A DNA stretch of 39,564 nucleotides from Bacteroidaceae bacterium (lineage in GTDB: Bacteria > Bacteroidota > Bacteroidia > Bacteroidales > Bacteroidaceae), in contig JAILQO010000013.1 in assembly GCA_024698925.1 (NCBI GenBank), positions 1-39,564 of the forward strand, given 5' to 3'. The position numbers were made by a program, and so were the translations under genes. The notes under the pieces are model-generated. The model saw nothing but the letters and a program-made list of their open reading frames with translations, was not told where the DNA came from and searched no databases. Shown one piece after another: positions 22,359-33,936 of the stretch. Each line of letters starts with the position of its first letter. The first letter of the stretch is position 1.

Positions 22359-25300
22359 ATGGCTAAGATTGTTAACCAAAGAGTCAACTTCGCTTCGGTA
22401 AAGAATCCGATGGCTTACCCGGATTTCCTCGAGGTGCAGCTCAAGTCGTTCAACGACTTCTTGCAGCTGGATACACCGCCGGAGCTGCGTAAGAACGATG
22501 GCCTTTACAAGGTGTTCTCAGAGAACTTCCCCATCGCTGATACGCGTAACAATTTCGTCCTGGAGTTCCTGGACTATTACATCGATCCGCCTCGCTACAG
22601 CATCGAGGAGTGCTTAGAGCGTGGACTGACTTATGCAGTGCCCTTGAAGGCAAAGCTGAAACTCTATTGTACGGATCCTGATCATGAGGATTTTGACACC
22701 GTTATTCAAGACGTGTTCCTCGGTCCGATTCCCTACATGACAGCGAATGGTACCTTTGTAATTAATGGCGCTGAGCGTGTTGTCGTAAGCCAGTTGCACC
22801 GTTCTCCTGGTGTGTTCTTCGGTGCCAGTCTTCATGCAAACGGTACTCAGCTGTACAGCGCACGTATCATTCCGTTCAAGGGTTCTTGGATTGAGTTCGC
22901 TACGGACATCAACAATGTGATGTACGCATACATTGACCGTAAGAAGAAGTTGCCTGTCACGACGCTGTTGCGTGCTATTGGTTTTGAGAATGACAAGGAC
23001 ATCCTTGAGATTTTCAACCTTGCTGAGGAAGTGAAGGTTAACAAGACCAATCTCAAGAAGGTGCTGGGTCAGAAGCTTGCTGCCCGTGTACTGAAGTCGT
23101 GGGTTGAAGACTTCGTTGACGAGGATACCGGTGAGGTTGTATCCATTGAACGTAATGAGGTCATCATGGACCGCGAAACGGAGCTCACTGAAGATAATAT
23201 GCAGGATATCATCGACAGCGGTGCACAATCCATTCTCGTTCATAAGGAAGATCCTGATGCCAGCGACTACAGCATCATCTTCAATACCTTGGCCAAAGAC
23301 CCCTCAAACTCAGAGAAGGAAGCTGTGCTTTACATCTATCGTCAGTTGCGTAATGCAGATCCTGCCGATGATGCCAGCGCACGTGAGGTCATCAACAACT
23401 TGTTCTTCTCTGAGAAACGTTATGACCTTGGTGACGTAGGCCGTTATCGCATCAACCGTAAGCTCAATCTGGATACAGATCCCGAAGTTCGTGTGCTTAC
23501 CCGCGAGGACATCATTGAGATTATCAAGTACTTGATCGAGTTGGTGAACTCCAAGGCTACGGTCGATGATATTGACCACTTGTCCAACCGTCGTGTCCGC
23601 ACAGTCGGAGAGCAGTTGGCTAATCAGTTCGCTATTGGTCTGGCGCGTATGAGTCGTACCATTCGCGAGCGCATGAATGTCCGTGATAATGAGGTGTTCA
23701 CTCCTACGGACCTCATCAACGCTAAGACCATTTCCAGTGTCATCAACTCGTTCTTCGGAACGAACGCACTCAGCCAGTTCATGGATCAGACCAACCCGTT
23801 GGCAGAAGTCACGCACAAACGTCGTCTCTCTGCACTTGGTCCTGGCGGTCTGAGTCGTGAGCGTGCCGGCTTCGAGGTACGTGACGTGCACTATACTCAC
23901 TATGGTCGTCTATGCCCGATTGAGTCTCCTGAAGGCCCCAACATCGGTCTGATTTCTTCATTGTGTGTATATGCTAAGATTAACGACCTTGGCTTTATCT
24001 CTACTCCTTATCGTAAGGTCAATGACGGCGTCGTAGATCTCTCAGACGAGGGTATTGCCTACTACACAGCCGAGGAAGAGGAGAACCTCATTATCGGTCA
24101 GGGCAATGCTCCCTTGCGTGATGATGGAACCTTCATCCGTAAGGTGGTTAAGTGCCGTCAGGACGATGATTATCCTGTTGTTCCGCCCACTGAGGTTGAT
24201 TTGATGGACGTTGCTCCGCAGCAGATTGCTTCTATTGCAGCATCCCTCATTCCGTTCCTGGAGCATGATGATGCTCACCGTGCACTCATGGGATCTAACA
24301 TGATGCGTCAGGCTGTGCCCTTGCTCCGTACAGAGGCTCCTATCGTGGGTACTGGTATTGAAAAGCAGGTCTGCGAGGACAGCCGCACGATGATTGTGGC
24401 TGAAGGTGACGGTGTCATTGATTACGTTGATGCAACAACCATCCGTATTCTATATGATCGCACGGAGGAGGAAGAGTTTGTTAGCTTCGAACCCGCCCTC
24501 AAGGAATACCGTATTCCCAAGTTCCGTCGTACCAACCAGAATATGACCATCGACTTGCGTCCTATCTGCGAGAAGGGACAACGCGTCAAGGCCGGCGACA
24601 TTCTCACGGAGGGTTACTCTACTGCTAATGGTGAATTGGCACTCGGAAAGAATCTCCTCGTGGCATACATGCCTTGGAAGGGTTACAACTATGAGGATGC
24701 CATCGTGCTCAACGAGCGTGTCGTACGTGAAGATATCCTCACCAGCGTCCACGTTGAGGAGTTTGCACTTGAGGTTCGCGAGACCAAGCGTGGTATTGAG
24801 GAATTGACCTCTGATATTCCTAATGTCAGCGAGGAGGCAACCAAGGACCTCGATGAAAATGGTATCATCCGTGTGGGTGCTCAGGTTCTCCCCGGCGACA
24901 TCCTCATCGGTAAGATTACGCCGAAGGGCGAGAGCGATCCCTCTCCAGAAGAAAAGTTGTTGCGTGCCATCTTTGGTGATAAGGCAGGAGATGTGAAGGA
25001 CGCCTCTCTGAAGGCTTCACCTTCTCTCAGCGGTACCATTATTGACAAGAAGTTGTTCTCACGTGCTATCAAGACGCGTTCGGAGAAACTGCGTGACAAG
25101 CAGCGTCTGCCGAAAATTGATGAGGAATTCAACATGAAGGTTGACGACCTGAAAGCTATCCTCATCGAGAAGCTCCTTGAGCTCACCAAGAACCTTACCT
25201 CTCAAGGCGTGAAGGATTATATGGGTGCAGAGGTGATTGCCAAAGGCTCTAAGTTTACGGAAGGTGCCCTCGCTGGTCTCGACTACACTGGCGTTCAGCT

Positions 25301-26168
25301 CAGCAATTGGACTAGCAATGATCACACCAATAAGCTCATCTCTCAGCTCATTATCAACTTCATCAAGAAGTACAAACTGTTGGATGCAGAGCTCAAGCGT
25401 CGTAAGTTCGCTATCACCATTGGTGATGAACTGCCCTCTGGTATCATTCAAATGGCTAAGGTCTATGTCGCTAAGAAGCGTAAGATTGGTGTCGGTGACA
25501 AGATGGCCGGTCGTCACGGTAACAAGGGTATCGTGTCCAAGGTCGTCCGTCAGGAGGATATGCCGTTCTTGGCAGATGGTACACCCGTCGATATCGTGCT
25601 GAACCCGCTGGGCGTGCCCTCTCGTATGAATATCGGTCAGATCTTTGAGACCGTTCTCGGCGCTGCCGGTAAGGAGCTTGGCGTGAAGTTCTCGACTCCT
25701 ATCTTTGATGGCGCATCCCTCGATGACCTCTGTGAATGGACAGACAAAGCTGGCCTGCCTCGCTACTGCTCAACGCAGCTCTATGATGGCGCAACCGGTG
25801 AGAAGTTCGACCAGTTAGCTACCGTGGGTATCGCTTACATGCTCAAACTCGGCCACATGGTTGAGGATAAGATGCACGCTCGTTCCATCGGCCCGTACAG
25901 CCTCATCACCCAGCAGCCTCTCGGCGGTAAAGCCCAGTTCGGTGGCCAGCGTTTCGGTGAGATGGAGGTCTGGGCCCTCGAGGCCTTCGGCGCAGCCAAT
26001 GTGCTCCAGGAAATCCTCACGGTCAAGTCCGACGACGTGACCGGCCGCAGCAAGACATACGAGGCCATCGTCAAGGGTGACCCTATGCCACCGGCAGGAA
26101 TCCCCGAATCGCTCAACGTGCTCCTGCACGAGCTCAGGGGTCTGGGCCTTAAGGTTACTCTGGAATAG
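22359..26168 (+). CDS. rpoB: DNA-directed RNA polymerase beta subunit (composition break near its 3' end)
   Basis: 1269-aa beta subunit, complete and in frame. The rifampicin-binding region is at about residues 464-500 ([29 protein letters not shown]), then [17 protein letters not shown], and the C-terminal block [14 protein letters not shown] and [24 protein letters not shown]. Up to about 25,830 the codon style matches the upstream genes (CGT for Arg, TTG/TTA still used). From about 25,960 it changes to strongly C-ending codons with CGC/AGG, like rpoC and everything after. The change falls within residues 1157-1204, the most conserved part of the gene, which suggests a join of two genomes rather than gradual drift. 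Confidence 0.97.
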   Translation: MAKIVNQRVNFASVKNPMAYPDFLEVQLKSFNDFLQLDTPPELRKNDGLYKVFSENFPIADTRNNFVLEFLDYYIDPPRYSIEECLERGLTYAVPLKAKLKLYCTDPDHEDFDTVIQDVFLGPIPYMTANGTFVINGAERVVVSQLHRSPGVFFGASLHANGTQLYSARIIPFKGSWIEFATDINNVMYAYIDRKKKLPVTTLLRAIGFENDKDILEIFNLAEEVKVNKTNLKKVLGQKLAARVLKSWVEDFVDEDTGEVVSIERNEVIMDRETELTEDNMQDIIDSGAQSILVHKEDPDASDYSIIFNTLAKDPSNSEKEAVLYIYRQLRNADPADDASAREVINNLFFSEKRYDLGDVGRYRINRKLNLDTDPEVRVLTREDIIEIIKYLIELVNSKATVDDIDHLSNRRVRTVGEQLANQFAIGLARMSRTIRERMNVRDNEVFTPTDLINAKTISSVINSFFGTNALSQFMDQTNPLAEVTHKRRLSALGPGGLSRERAGFEVRDVHYTHYGRLCPIESPEGPNIGLISSLCVYAKINDLGFISTPYRKVNDGVVDLSDEGIAYYTAEEEENLIIGQGNAPLRDDGTFIRKVVKCRQDDDYPVVPPTEVDLMDVAPQQIASIAASLIPFLEHDDAHRALMGSNMMRQAVPLLRTEAPIVGTGIEKQVCEDSRTMIVAEGDGVIDYVDATTIRILYDRTEEEEFVSFEPALKEYRIPKFRRTNQNMTIDLRPICEKGQRVKAGDILTEGYSTANGELALGKNLLVAYMPWKGYNYEDAIVLNERVVREDILTSVHVEEFALEVRETKRGIEELTSDIPNVSEEATKDLDENGIIRVGAQVLPGDILIGKITPKGESDPSPEEKLLRAIFGDKAGDVKDASLKASPSLSGTIIDKKLFSRAIKTRSEKLRDKQRLPKIDEEFNMKVDDLKAILIEKLLELTKNLTSQGVKDYMGAEVIAKGSKFTEGALAGLDYTGVQLSNWTSNDHTNKLISQLIINFIKKYKLLDAELKRRKFAITIGDELPSGIIQMAKVYVAKKRKIGVGDKMAGRHGNKGIVSKVVRQEDMPFLADGTPVDIVLNPLGVPSRMNIGQIFETVLGAAGKELGVKFSTPIFDGASLDDLCEWTDKAGLPRYCSTQLYDGATGEKFDQLATVGIAYMLKLGHMVEDKMHARSIGPYSLITQQPLGGKAQFGGQRFGEMEVWALEAFGAANVLQEILTVKSDDVTGRSKTYEAIVKGDPMPPAGIPESLNVLLHELRGLGLKVTLE

Positions 26169-26194
26169 TTTTTAACGGATAACTCAAAAGGAAT

Positions 26195-29100
26195 ATGCCT
26201 AATTTCAATAACAAAGAAAACAAGGTAAAGAGCAATTTCCAGACGATCAGCATCTCCCTGGCATCGCCCGAAGACATCATCGAGCGCAGCTGCGGAGAGG
26301 TCCTCAAGCCGGAAACCGTCAACTACAGGACTTACAAGCCCGAGAGGGACGGTCTTTTCTGCGAGAAGATCTTCGGTCCTACGAAGGACTACGAATGCTA
26401 TTGCGGAAAGTACAAGAGGATCCGCTACCGCGGCATCGTCTGCGACAGGTGCGGCGTCGAGGTCACCGAGAAGAAGGTCCGCCGCGAAAGGATGGGCCAT
26501 ATCACCCTCACCGTGCCCGTTGCACACATCTGGTATTTCAAGAGTGCTCCCAATAAGATTTCCGCCGTCCTCGGACTTCCTTCCAAGAAGCTCGAGTCGG
26601 TAATCTACTACGAGAAGTACATCGTCACCCGCCAGGGTGCCAGCGACGTGCCCAAGTACGAGCTCCTCGCCGAGGATGAGTACCTCGACGTGCTCGCCAA
26701 GCTTCCCGGAAACGAGAATCTTCCCGATTCCGATCCTGACAAGTTCATCGCAAAGATGGGCGCCGAGGGTATCTACGACCTCCTCAAGGAGATCGACCCC
26801 GAGCAGCTTTGCTTCGAACTCCGTCAGAGGATGCTCGTGGAGACTTCCCAGCAGCGCAAGGCCGAAATCCTGAAGCGCCTCCAGGTGGTGAAGTGGTTCG
26901 CGGAGAGCAAGCGCGTCAACCGTCCCGAATGGATGATCATGAAGGTGATCCCGGTCATTCCCCCGGATCTCCGTCCTCTGGTCCCCCTCGATGGCGGACG
27001 TTTCGCTACCTCCGATCTCAACGACCTCTACAGGCGTGTGATCATCCGCAACAACCGTCTCAAGAAGCTCATCGAGATCAAGGCTCCCGAAGTGATTCTG
27101 CGCAACGAGAAGCGCATGCTCCAGGAAGCCGTCGACAGCCTCTTCGACAACTCCAAGAAGAGCTCCGCAGTCAAGAGCGAGAGCAACCGCGCACTCAAGA
27201 GCCTTTCCGACTCCCTCAAGGGTAAGCAGGGCCGCTTCCGCCAGAACCTCCTCGGTAAGCGTGTGGACTACTCTGCACGTTCGGTTATCGTCGTAGGTCC
27301 TGAGCTCAACATGCACGAGTGCGGTCTGCCTAAGTTCATGGCAGCCGAGCTTTACAAGCCGTTCATCATCCGCAAGCTCATCGAGCGCGGCATAGTGAAG
27401 ACCGTAAAGAGCGCAAAGAAGATTGTCGACCGCAAGGATCCCGTCATCTGGGACATCCTCGAGAATGTGATGAAGGGCCATCCCGTGCTCCTCAACCGTG
27501 CACCTACCCTCCACCGCCTCGGTATCCAGGCATTCCAGCCCCGAATGATCGAAGGCAAGGCCATCCAGCTCCACCCTCTCGCCTGTACGGCTTTCAACGC
27601 CGACTTCGACGGTGACCAGATGGCTGTCCACCTTCCTCTCGGCAACGCCGCCATCATGGAGGCCCAGCTGCTGATGCTCGGAAGCCACAACATTCTCAAC
27701 CCCGCCAATGGTGCGCCTATCACCGTTCCTTCCCAGGATATGGTGCTCGGTCTGTACTATATTACCAAGATCCGTCCCGGTGCCAAGGGAGAAGGTCTTA
27801 CGTTCTACGGCCCCGAAGAGGTCATCATCGCCTACAACGAGAAGGTGATCGACATGCACGCTGAGATCAACGTCCGCGTCCCTGCCGACAAGATGGATCC
27901 TTCCAAGGGAACCAAGATCATCAAGACCTCAGCAGGCCGTATCATCGTGAACCAGTATGTTCCCGATGAGGTTCCTTACGTGAACGAAATTCTCGGTAAG
28001 AAATCCCTGCGTAACATCATCACCCTTGTCATCAAGAACACCGGTGTGACCCGCACCGCCAAGTTCCTCGACGATATCAAGAACCTCGGTTACGACCAGG
28101 CCTTCCGCGCCGGTATCTCCTTCAACCTCGGCGATGTCATCATCCCCAAGGAGAAGGTGGATCTCATCGACGCCGGCTACAAGCAGGTGGGCGATATCAA
28201 GAACAACTACGCGATGGGCTTCATCACCAACAACGAGCGTTACAACAAGGTGATCGACCTCTGGACCGGTATCGACAACAAGTTGACCGGTATCGTTACC
28301 AAGCAGATTTCCGCCGACCAGCAGGGCTTCAACCCTGTGTTCATGATGCTCGATTCCGGTGCCCGTGGTTCAACCCAGCAGATCAAGCAGCTCTGCGGTA
28401 TGCGAGGCCTTATGGCTAAGCCGCAGAAGTCCGGTGCCGCCGGTGCAGAGATCATCGAGAACCCTATCATCTCCAACCTTAAGGAGGGTATGACGGTGCT
28501 CGAGTACTTCATCTCCACCCACGGTGCCCGTAAGGGTCTGGCCGATACCGCCCTCAAGACCGCTGACGCAGGTTACCTGACCAGGCGTCTGGTGGACGTA
28601 TCGCACGACGTGATCATTACCGAAGAAGACTGCGGTACCCTCCGCGGCCTCATCGCTACGGCCATCAAGAACAAGGACGAAGTCGTCGAGAGCCTCGGCG
28701 AGCGCATCCTCGGCCGTACTACGGTCCACGATATCTTCAATCCTCTTACCGGAGAGCTCATCCTTGCCGCTGGCGAGGAGATCCGCGAGAAGGAAGCCGA
28801 ACTTATCGACAGCCTCCCCATCGAGCAGGTCGAAATCCGCAGCGTTCTCACTTGCGAGAGCCGTCACGGCGTTTGCGCAAAGTGCTACGGACGTAACCTT
28901 GCTACCAGCCGTATGGTCGAGAAGGGAGAGGTCGTCGGCGTCATCGCCGCACAGTCCATCGGTGAGCCTGGTACGCAGCTTACCCTCCGTACCTTCCACG
29001 TCGGTGGTACCGCCGGTGGTTCCGTGGTCGACTCCAGCATCGATTCCAAGTATGAGGGACGCCTCGAGTTCAGCGAACTCCGTACCATCGAGAGAGTTGG

Positions 29101-30445
29101 CGAAGAAGGCACCGAGACCGTGGTCGTGAGCCGTATGACGGAACTCCGCATTGTCGACGAGAACACCGGATATGCCTATTCCCAGTACGATATCCCTTAC
29201 GGAGCCATCCTCTTCAAGAAAGAAGGCGACAAGGTGAAGAAGGGCGACCGTATCTGCGAGTGGGATCCTTATAATGCAGTTACCCTGGTCGAGGCCGACG
29301 GTAAGGCAGCTTTCGAGAATATGATCGAAGGCGTAACATTCCGCAAGGACAACGCCGACGAGTTCAGCATGAGCACCGACAAGGTCATCATCGAAAGCAA
29401 GGACAAGACCAAGAACCCGACCCTCGTCATCCTCGACGACGCAGGCAACACCATCCGTCAGTACAACCTGCCGGTCGGTGCACACGTAACCGTGGAGAAC
29501 GCCTCGCCCGTCAAGGTCGGCGACATCATCATCAAGATCCCTCGTGCCATCGGTAAGGCAAGCGATATCACCGGCGGTCTGCCGCGTGTTACCGAGCTCT
29601 TCGAGGCACGTAATCCTTCCAACCCTGCCATCCTCTCCGAAATCAACGGCGAGGTCATTATGGGCAAGGTCAAGAGGGGTAACCGCGAGATCGTGGTGAA
29701 GAACCGCAGCGGTGTCGAGAAGCATTATCTGGTTCCTCTGACCAAGCAGATCCTCGTACAGGAGAACGACTACGTGAAGGCCGGAACTCCGCTGTCCGAC
29801 GGCGGTGTGTCCCCTACCGACATCCTGAGCATCCTCGGTCCCGTAAAGGCCCAGGAATACATTGTGAACGAAGTACAGGCCGTGTACCGTCTGCAGGGCG
29901 TTAAGATCAACGATAAGCACTTCGAGATCATCGTCCGCCAGATGATGCGCAAGGTGGAGATCACCAACCCCGGCGATACCGAGTTCCTTCAGGACGAGCT
30001 CGTGGACAAGAGCCTCTTCATGGACGTGAACGACGCCATCTACGGCAAGTATCTCATCCTTGATCCGGGCGACAGCGAGCGCTACGTGATGGGTGACCTC
30101 GTGACCGCACGCGATATGCGCAGCGAGAACTCCTCCCTCGAGCGTCAGGGCCGCAAGGGCATCTCCGCCCGCCCGGCCGAGCCTGCGACCGCACGCCTGA
30201 TGCTGCAGGGTATCACCCGCGCCGCTCTCCGTACCAATAGCTTCATCTCCGCAGCTTCCTTCCAGGAGACTACCAAGGTGCTCAGCGAAGCCGCCATCCG
30301 CGGCCGCGTCGACCACCTCGAGGGCCTGAAAGAGAACGTCATCTGTGGCCACCTGATTCCTGCAGGTACCGGTCTCTCCGACTACCAGGATATCGTGGTC
30401 GGGCGCAAGGATGAGGCCGTACAGGACCAGCTTATGGATCTGTAG
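26195..30445 (+). CDS. rpoC: DNA-directed RNA polymerase beta' subunit
   Basis: 1416-aa beta' subunit. The zinc ribbon has Cys68, 70, 83 and 86 ([21 protein letters not shown]); the catalytic Mg loop NADFDGD is at 468-474; the second zinc site includes [16 protein letters not shown]; the bridge/trigger region is intact ([19 protein letters not shown]). From memory, the N-terminus ([16 protein letters not shown]) and [16 protein letters not shown] differ from the usual Prevotella/Bacteroides forms, pointing to another Bacteroidales lineage. It is followed at once by a terminator and cysS, not by the rpsL-rpsG-fusA group that often follows in this order. Confidence 0.98.
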   Translation: MPNFNNKENKVKSNFQTISISLASPEDIIERSCGEVLKPETVNYRTYKPERDGLFCEKIFGPTKDYECYCGKYKRIRYRGIVCDRCGVEVTEKKVRRERMGHITLTVPVAHIWYFKSAPNKISAVLGLPSKKLESVIYYEKYIVTRQGASDVPKYELLAEDEYLDVLAKLPGNENLPDSDPDKFIAKMGAEGIYDLLKEIDPEQLCFELRQRMLVETSQQRKAEILKRLQVVKWFAESKRVNRPEWMIMKVIPVIPPDLRPLVPLDGGRFATSDLNDLYRRVIIRNNRLKKLIEIKAPEVILRNEKRMLQEAVDSLFDNSKKSSAVKSESNRALKSLSDSLKGKQGRFRQNLLGKRVDYSARSVIVVGPELNMHECGLPKFMAAELYKPFIIRKLIERGIVKTVKSAKKIVDRKDPVIWDILENVMKGHPVLLNRAPTLHRLGIQAFQPRMIEGKAIQLHPLACTAFNADFDGDQMAVHLPLGNAAIMEAQLLMLGSHNILNPANGAPITVPSQDMVLGLYYITKIRPGAKGEGLTFYGPEEVIIAYNEKVIDMHAEINVRVPADKMDPSKGTKIIKTSAGRIIVNQYVPDEVPYVNEILGKKSLRNIITLVIKNTGVTRTAKFLDDIKNLGYDQAFRAGISFNLGDVIIPKEKVDLIDAGYKQVGDIKNNYAMGFITNNERYNKVIDLWTGIDNKLTGIVTKQISADQQGFNPVFMMLDSGARGSTQQIKQLCGMRGLMAKPQKSGAAGAEIIENPIISNLKEGMTVLEYFISTHGARKGLADTALKTADAGYLTRRLVDVSHDVIITEEDCGTLRGLIATAIKNKDEVVESLGERILGRTTVHDIFNPLTGELILAAGEEIREKEAELIDSLPIEQVEIRSVLTCESRHGVCAKCYGRNLATSRMVEKGEVVGVIAAQSIGEPGTQLTLRTFHVGGTAGGSVVDSSIDSKYEGRLEFSELRTIERVGEEGTETVVVSRMTELRIVDENTGYAYSQYDIPYGAILFKKEGDKVKKGDRICEWDPYNAVTLVEADGKAAFENMIEGVTFRKDNADEFSMSTDKVIIESKDKTKNPTLVILDDAGNTIRQYNLPVGAHVTVENASPVKVGDIIIKIPRAIGKASDITGGLPRVTELFEARNPSNPAILSEINGEVIMGKVKRGNREIVVKNRSGVEKHYLVPLTKQILVQENDYVKAGTPLSDGGVSPTDILSILGPVKAQEYIVNEVQAVYRLQGVKINDKHFEIIVRQMMRKVEITNPGDTEFLQDELVDKSLFMDVNDAIYGKYLILDPGDSERYVMGDLVTARDMRSENSSLERQGRKGISARPAEPATARLMLQGITRAALRTNSFISAASFQETTKVLSEAAIRGRVDHLEGLKENVICGHLIPAGTGLSDYQDIVVGRKDEAVQDQLMDL

Positions 30446-30463
30446 GACAATCCGCTAGAATTT

Positions 30464-30496
30464 AAGCCGCCCGACATCGGGCGGCTTATTTTTTAT
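30464..30496 (+). terminator. Rho-independent terminator after rpoC
   Basis: AAGCCGCCCG pairs perfectly with CGGGCGGCTT around ACAT, then ATTTTTTATT, 19 nt after the rpoC stop. The tail runs directly into the cysS -7 box. Confidence 0.92.
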
Positions 30497-30504
30497 TATC
30501 TTTG
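30497..30504 (+). promoter_or_regulatory. -7 box of cysS, 4 nt before the start codon
   Basis: TATCTTTG exactly matches TAnnTTTG and ends only 4 nt before the cysS ATG at 30509. With the normal distance from box to transcript start, the mRNA would begin at or next to the ATG, that is, leaderless. Confidence 0.65.
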
Positions 30505-30508
30505 TAAT

Positions 30509-32044
30509 ATGAAACAATTCAGGACTCTTTTCCTCACAAATACCCTTACACGTAACAAGGAAATCTTCAAACCGGTGAATCCCGGTCACGTCGGGATGTA
30601 TGTCTGCGGCCCCACCGTATATGGTGACGCCCACCTCGGCCACGCCCGCCCCGGCGTAACCTACGACGTGCTTTTCAAACTCCTGCGCCATCTCGGCTAC
30701 AAGGTCCGTTATGTGCGGAACATCACCGACGTGGGGCATCTGGAGCACGATGCCGATGAAGGTGAGGACAAGATAGCGAAGAAGGCCCGCCTGGAGCAGC
30801 TGGAGCCTATGGAAGTGGTGCAGGCCTACACCTTGCGCTACCACGAAGCCATGAGGCAGCTTAACGTGGCTCCGCCTTCGATCGAGCCCCGCGCATCCGG
30901 CCACATCGTCGAGCAGATCGAGGCTGTCAAGAAGATCCTTGCGGCAGGATATGCCTACGAATCCAACGGCAGCATCTACTTCGATGTGCAGAAATACAAC
31001 GCCGACCATAAATACGGCGTGCTCTCCGGGCGCAATCTGGACGATACCCTGGAAGGCACCCGCAGCCTCGACGGCCAGAGCGACAAGCGCGCCCCCTTCG
31101 ATTTCGCGCTTTGGAAGAAGGCAGAGCCCGAGCACATAATGCACTGGCCCTCCCCCTGGAGCGAAGGCTTCCCCGGCTGGCATCTGGAATGCTCGGTAAT
31201 GGGTGAGAAATACCTCGGCGAGGAGTTCGACATCCACGGCGGCGGAATGGATCTTATGTTCCCCCACCACGAATGCGAGATTGCGCAGAACGTAGCCTCC
31301 CGAGGGACTCAGGGCGTGCGTTACTGGGTGCACAACAATATGATCACCATCAACGGGCAGAAGATGGGAAAGAGCCTGGGCAACTTCATCACCCTGCCTC
31401 AGCTCTTCGCAGGCGAGCATCCCAAGCTGGAGCGCGCCTACAGCCCTATGACCATACGCTTCTTCATACTCCAGGCCCACTACCGCGGTACCCTTGACTT
31501 CAGCAACGAAGCCCTGCAGGCCGCCGAGAAGGCCTACAAGAAGGTGATGCAGGCTGCCAAGGACCTCTACGCGATGGCGGGCAAGCACGCCCCCCAGCTG
31601 CCTTACGGCGAGCTTTCCGAGGCCGTGGCACCTGACAGCTGCTCTGCAGAATCGGCCGAGGTAAAAGCCATATTCGACGGTGTCTATGACGCCCTCTGCG
31701 ACGATATGAACACCCCCATCGCCCTCAGCCACATCTTCGAGGCCGTACGCATCATCAATTCCGCAAAGGCAGGCTCGCTGAAGCTCGGCAATGGCGACCT
31801 CGATACCCTGGTGCAGATATTCGACGACATCGTGTTCGGCGTGCTCGGCCTCAAGGACGAAGAAGCGGCCGAAGCCGGTTCCGGAAAGGTGATTGGCGGG
31901 CTCATGGATATGGTGCTCGCAGAGCGCGCAAAGGCCAAGGCCAACAAGGACTGGGCAGCATCCGACGCCATCCGCGATGCGCTCAAGGCCCTGGGCATCA
32001 CCGTCAAGGACACCAAGGATGGTGCAGAGTGGACCATAGAATGA
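30509..32044 (+). CDS. cysS: Cysteinyl-tRNA synthetase
   Basis: Class I aminoacyl-tRNA synthetase of 511 aa charging tRNA-Cys. [18 protein letters not shown] holds the zinc Cys33 and the HIGH-type motif at 42-45; further zinc ligands in GWHLECS and FPHHECE; KMSKS-type motif KMGKS at 285-289. The C-terminal tRNA-binding helical region contains [15 protein letters not shown]. The stop overlaps the exoA start by 4 nt (ATGA), so the two genes form an operon. Confidence 0.97.
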   Translation: MKQFRTLFLTNTLTRNKEIFKPVNPGHVGMYVCGPTVYGDAHLGHARPGVTYDVLFKLLRHLGYKVRYVRNITDVGHLEHDADEGEDKIAKKARLEQLEPMEVVQAYTLRYHEAMRQLNVAPPSIEPRASGHIVEQIEAVKKILAAGYAYESNGSIYFDVQKYNADHKYGVLSGRNLDDTLEGTRSLDGQSDKRAPFDFALWKKAEPEHIMHWPSPWSEGFPGWHLECSVMGEKYLGEEFDIHGGGMDLMFPHHECEIAQNVASRGTQGVRYWVHNNMITINGQKMGKSLGNFITLPQLFAGEHPKLERAYSPMTIRFFILQAHYRGTLDFSNEALQAAEKAYKKVMQAAKDLYAMAGKHAPQLPYGELSEAVAPDSCSAESAEVKAIFDGVYDALCDDMNTPIALSHIFEAVRIINSAKAGSLKLGNGDLDTLVQIFDDIVFGVLGLKDEEAAEAGSGKVIGGLMDMVLAERAKAKANKDWAASDAIRDALKALGITVKDTKDGAEWTIE

Positions 32045-32793
32045 CAAAGTTCATCAGTTGGAATGTGAACGGCCTAAGGGCCGTGGCCGGGAAGGGCTTC
32101 GCGGATATCTTCGTGGAGTGCGATGCCGACTTCTTCTGCGTGCAGGAAACCAAGCTGCAGGCGGGGCAGATCGATATGGAATTCCCCGGTTACACTTCCT
32201 ACTGGGACTATGCAGAAAAGAAGGGATACGCCGGAACGGCCATCTGGACCAGGCAGGAGCCTCTGTCCGTGGCCTACGGCATAGGGGTGGAAGAGCACGG
32301 CCACGAAGGCCGGGCAGTTACCCTGGAAATGCCGGATTTCTACCTTGTGAACACCTATGTACCCAACTCCCAGGACGGCCTGCGCAGGCTGGATTACCGT
32401 ATGAGCTGGGAGGATGACTTCCGCGCATATGTATCAGGCCTGGCGGAAAAGAAAGGGGTGATTATCTGCGGAGACATGAACGTCGCCCACGAGCCCATAG
32501 ACCTCAAGAATCCCGATACCAACCACTTCAATGCCGGATTTTCCGACGAGGAGCGGGGCAAGATGAGCGAACTGCTGGGTGCCGGATTCGTGGACAGCTG
32601 GCGCTCCCTGCATCCCGGCGAAGCCAAATACTCCTGGTGGAGCTACCGTATGGCCGCCCGCGAAAGGAACGTAGGCTGGCGCATCGACTACTTCCTGGTC
32701 TCCCAGGGCCTGGCATCCCGCATCAAATCCGCCGACATACACAACGATATCTTCGGCTCCGACCACTGCCCGGTGGAACTGGTAATAGACTAA
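32041..32793 (+). CDS. xth: Exodeoxyribonuclease III / AP endonuclease (ExoA family)
   Basis: 250-aa DNA-repair nuclease that nicks at abasic sites and has 3'-5' exonuclease activity. I use the ATG at 32041, which overlaps the cysS stop as ATGA; an in-frame ATG 12 nt earlier exists. Motifs: WNVNGLRA (7-14), [38 protein letters not shown] (about 144-150), [10 protein letters not shown] and GSDHCPVEL. All catalytic residues of the EEP fold are present. Confidence 0.95.
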   Translation: MTKFISWNVNGLRAVAGKGFADIFVECDADFFCVQETKLQAGQIDMEFPGYTSYWDYAEKKGYAGTAIWTRQEPLSVAYGIGVEEHGHEGRAVTLEMPDFYLVNTYVPNSQDGLRRLDYRMSWEDDFRAYVSGLAEKKGVIICGDMNVAHEPIDLKNPDTNHFNAGFSDEERGKMSELLGAGFVDSWRSLHPGEAKYSWWSYRMAARERNVGWRIDYFLVSQGLASRIKSADIHNDIFGSDHCPVELVID

Positions 32794-32809
32794 GCGGGGT
32801 TGCACAAAA

Positions 32810-32838
32810 TTTGCGCAGATTTCTTATATTTGCGCTAT
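32810..32838 (+). promoter_or_regulatory. lacI-type gene promoter with overlapping operator-like sites
   Basis: TATATTTG (32825-32832) is an exact -7 box ending 4 nt before the ATG at 32837. Two TTTGCGC-centred sequences, TTTGCGCAGA at 32810-32819 and TTTGCGCTAT at 32829-32838, cover the promoter and the start codon. They share the core of the perfect TTTGCGCAAA palindromes at the end of the gene and suggest autorepression. Confidence 0.6.
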
Positions 32839-33868
32839 GAAAGATCTGACACTCGAAGCTATAGCCAAAAACTGCGCCTGTTCCATAACGACCGTATCCC
32901 GCGTAATCAACGGCAACAGCAAGAAATACCGCATCAGCAAGGCGATGACCGAGAAGGTGATGGCCGAGGTGACGCGCTCCGGCTACATCCCTCCTTTCAC
33001 GGCGATGAGCCTAAGGCGCGGAGGTTCCAGGATGATAGGCCTGCTGCTTCCATCCATCGCCAACCCGTATTTCGCCGATATGGCCAGTTCGATAGTGAAG
33101 GAGCTGGACAAATACGACTATACCGTAATCCTGGTGGACACGATGGAAGACGAGCACAGGCTCTACGAGAGCGCCAGGTCGCTGCTGCTGAGGAGGGTAG
33201 AAGGGATGATAGCCGTCCCCTGCGGGGATAATCCCGAAGTGCTCGAGCAGATAGGAAAGGAGATTCCGGTGGTGCTTATCGACCGCTTCTACGAGTCCAC
33301 ATCTCTCTCCTACGTCACCACGAACAATTTCAAGGGCGGCCAGGACGGCGCCAGGACGCTGATAGAGGCCGGGCACGAAAAGATAGTCTGCATCCAGGGC
33401 AAGAGGGATTCGATGCCCAACCAGGAACGGGTGGAAGGATATATGCAGGCGATGAAGGAGGCCGGCCTGGAGAAGAACGCCAAGGTAGTGGGAGATGAGT
33501 TCTCGGTGCAGAACGGCTACCTCGAAACCAAAGTTCTGCTTAACGGCGGCAACATCCCGAGCGCAATTTTTGCGCTAAGCAACACCATACTTCTGGGAGT
33601 ACTGAAAGCCATACACGAATCGCGCCTGAGGGTGCCGGAAGACATATCCATAATCTCCTACGACGACAATATGTATATGGACTATCTGACCCCTCCGATA
33701 ACGCGTGTAGGGCAGCCTGTCGAGAATATGGCACGTCTGGCTGTCAAGATCCTCTGCGACCAGATGATGCAGGAAAGGCGCTCGGACATGGTGTCCCAGA
33801 TACGCCTCATGCCCAGTCTGATCCAGGGCCAATCGGTGCATTTTGCGCAAAGTTTGCGCAAAATTTAA
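32837..33868 (+). CDS. LacI/GalR-family transcriptional regulator
   Basis: 343-aa sugar-responsive repressor. The LacI helix-turn-helix with hinge lies at 1-55 (TLEAIAKNCACSITTVSRVINGNSKKYRISKAM), followed by the periplasmic-binding-protein-like effector domain (MIGLLLPSIANPYFADMASSIV, GMIAVPCG, VVLIDRF, ILGVLKAIHE, ISIISYDDN, ITRVGQPVENMARLAVKIL). The last codons (FAQSLRK) are themselves made of tandem TTTGCGCAAA palindromes. It is 68 nt upstream of a ribokinase-family gene on the same strand. Effector unknown; ribose or another furanose sugar would fit the neighbour. Confidence 0.94.
   Translation: MKDLTLEAIAKNCACSITTVSRVINGNSKKYRISKAMTEKVMAEVTRSGYIPPFTAMSLRRGGSRMIGLLLPSIANPYFADMASSIVKELDKYDYTVILVDTMEDEHRLYESARSLLLRRVEGMIAVPCGDNPEVLEQIGKEIPVVLIDRFYESTSLSYVTTNNFKGGQDGARTLIEAGHEKIVCIQGKRDSMPNQERVEGYMQAMKEAGLEKNAKVVGDEFSVQNGYLETKVLLNGGNIPSAIFALSNTILLGVLKAIHESRLRVPEDISIISYDDNMYMDYLTPPITRVGQPVENMARLAVKILCDQMMQERRSDMVSQIRLMPSLIQGQSVHFAQSLRKI
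33842..33862. promoter_or_regulatory. Tandem LacI-type operators TTTGCGCAAA x2
   Basis: Perfect palindromes TTTGCGCAAA at 33842-33851 and 33853-33862, centres 11 bp apart (about one helix turn), each with the central CG typical of LacI-family operators. They overlap the last codons of the repressor gene and lie about 75-95 nt before the ribokinase start. Confidence 0.65.
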
Positions 33869-33936
33869 GGCGGAAGCATTCTGTTTCTTCCGGCTGATTT
33901 GCCGCTTTCTGCCGATCTTTTCCCAACTTTCGCTTG

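Noticed and set aside
25835..30352. Very long open frames on the minus strand opposite rpoB/rpoC
   Set aside because: They are antisense to strongly conserved rpoB and rpoC codons; the C-ending codon bias of this part removes stops from the opposite strand. No start context or family motif.
30455..32047. Long minus-strand frame opposite cysS
   Set aside because: Mirror of the cysS gene with His/Val/Leu-rich nonsense composition; cysS has all its motifs.
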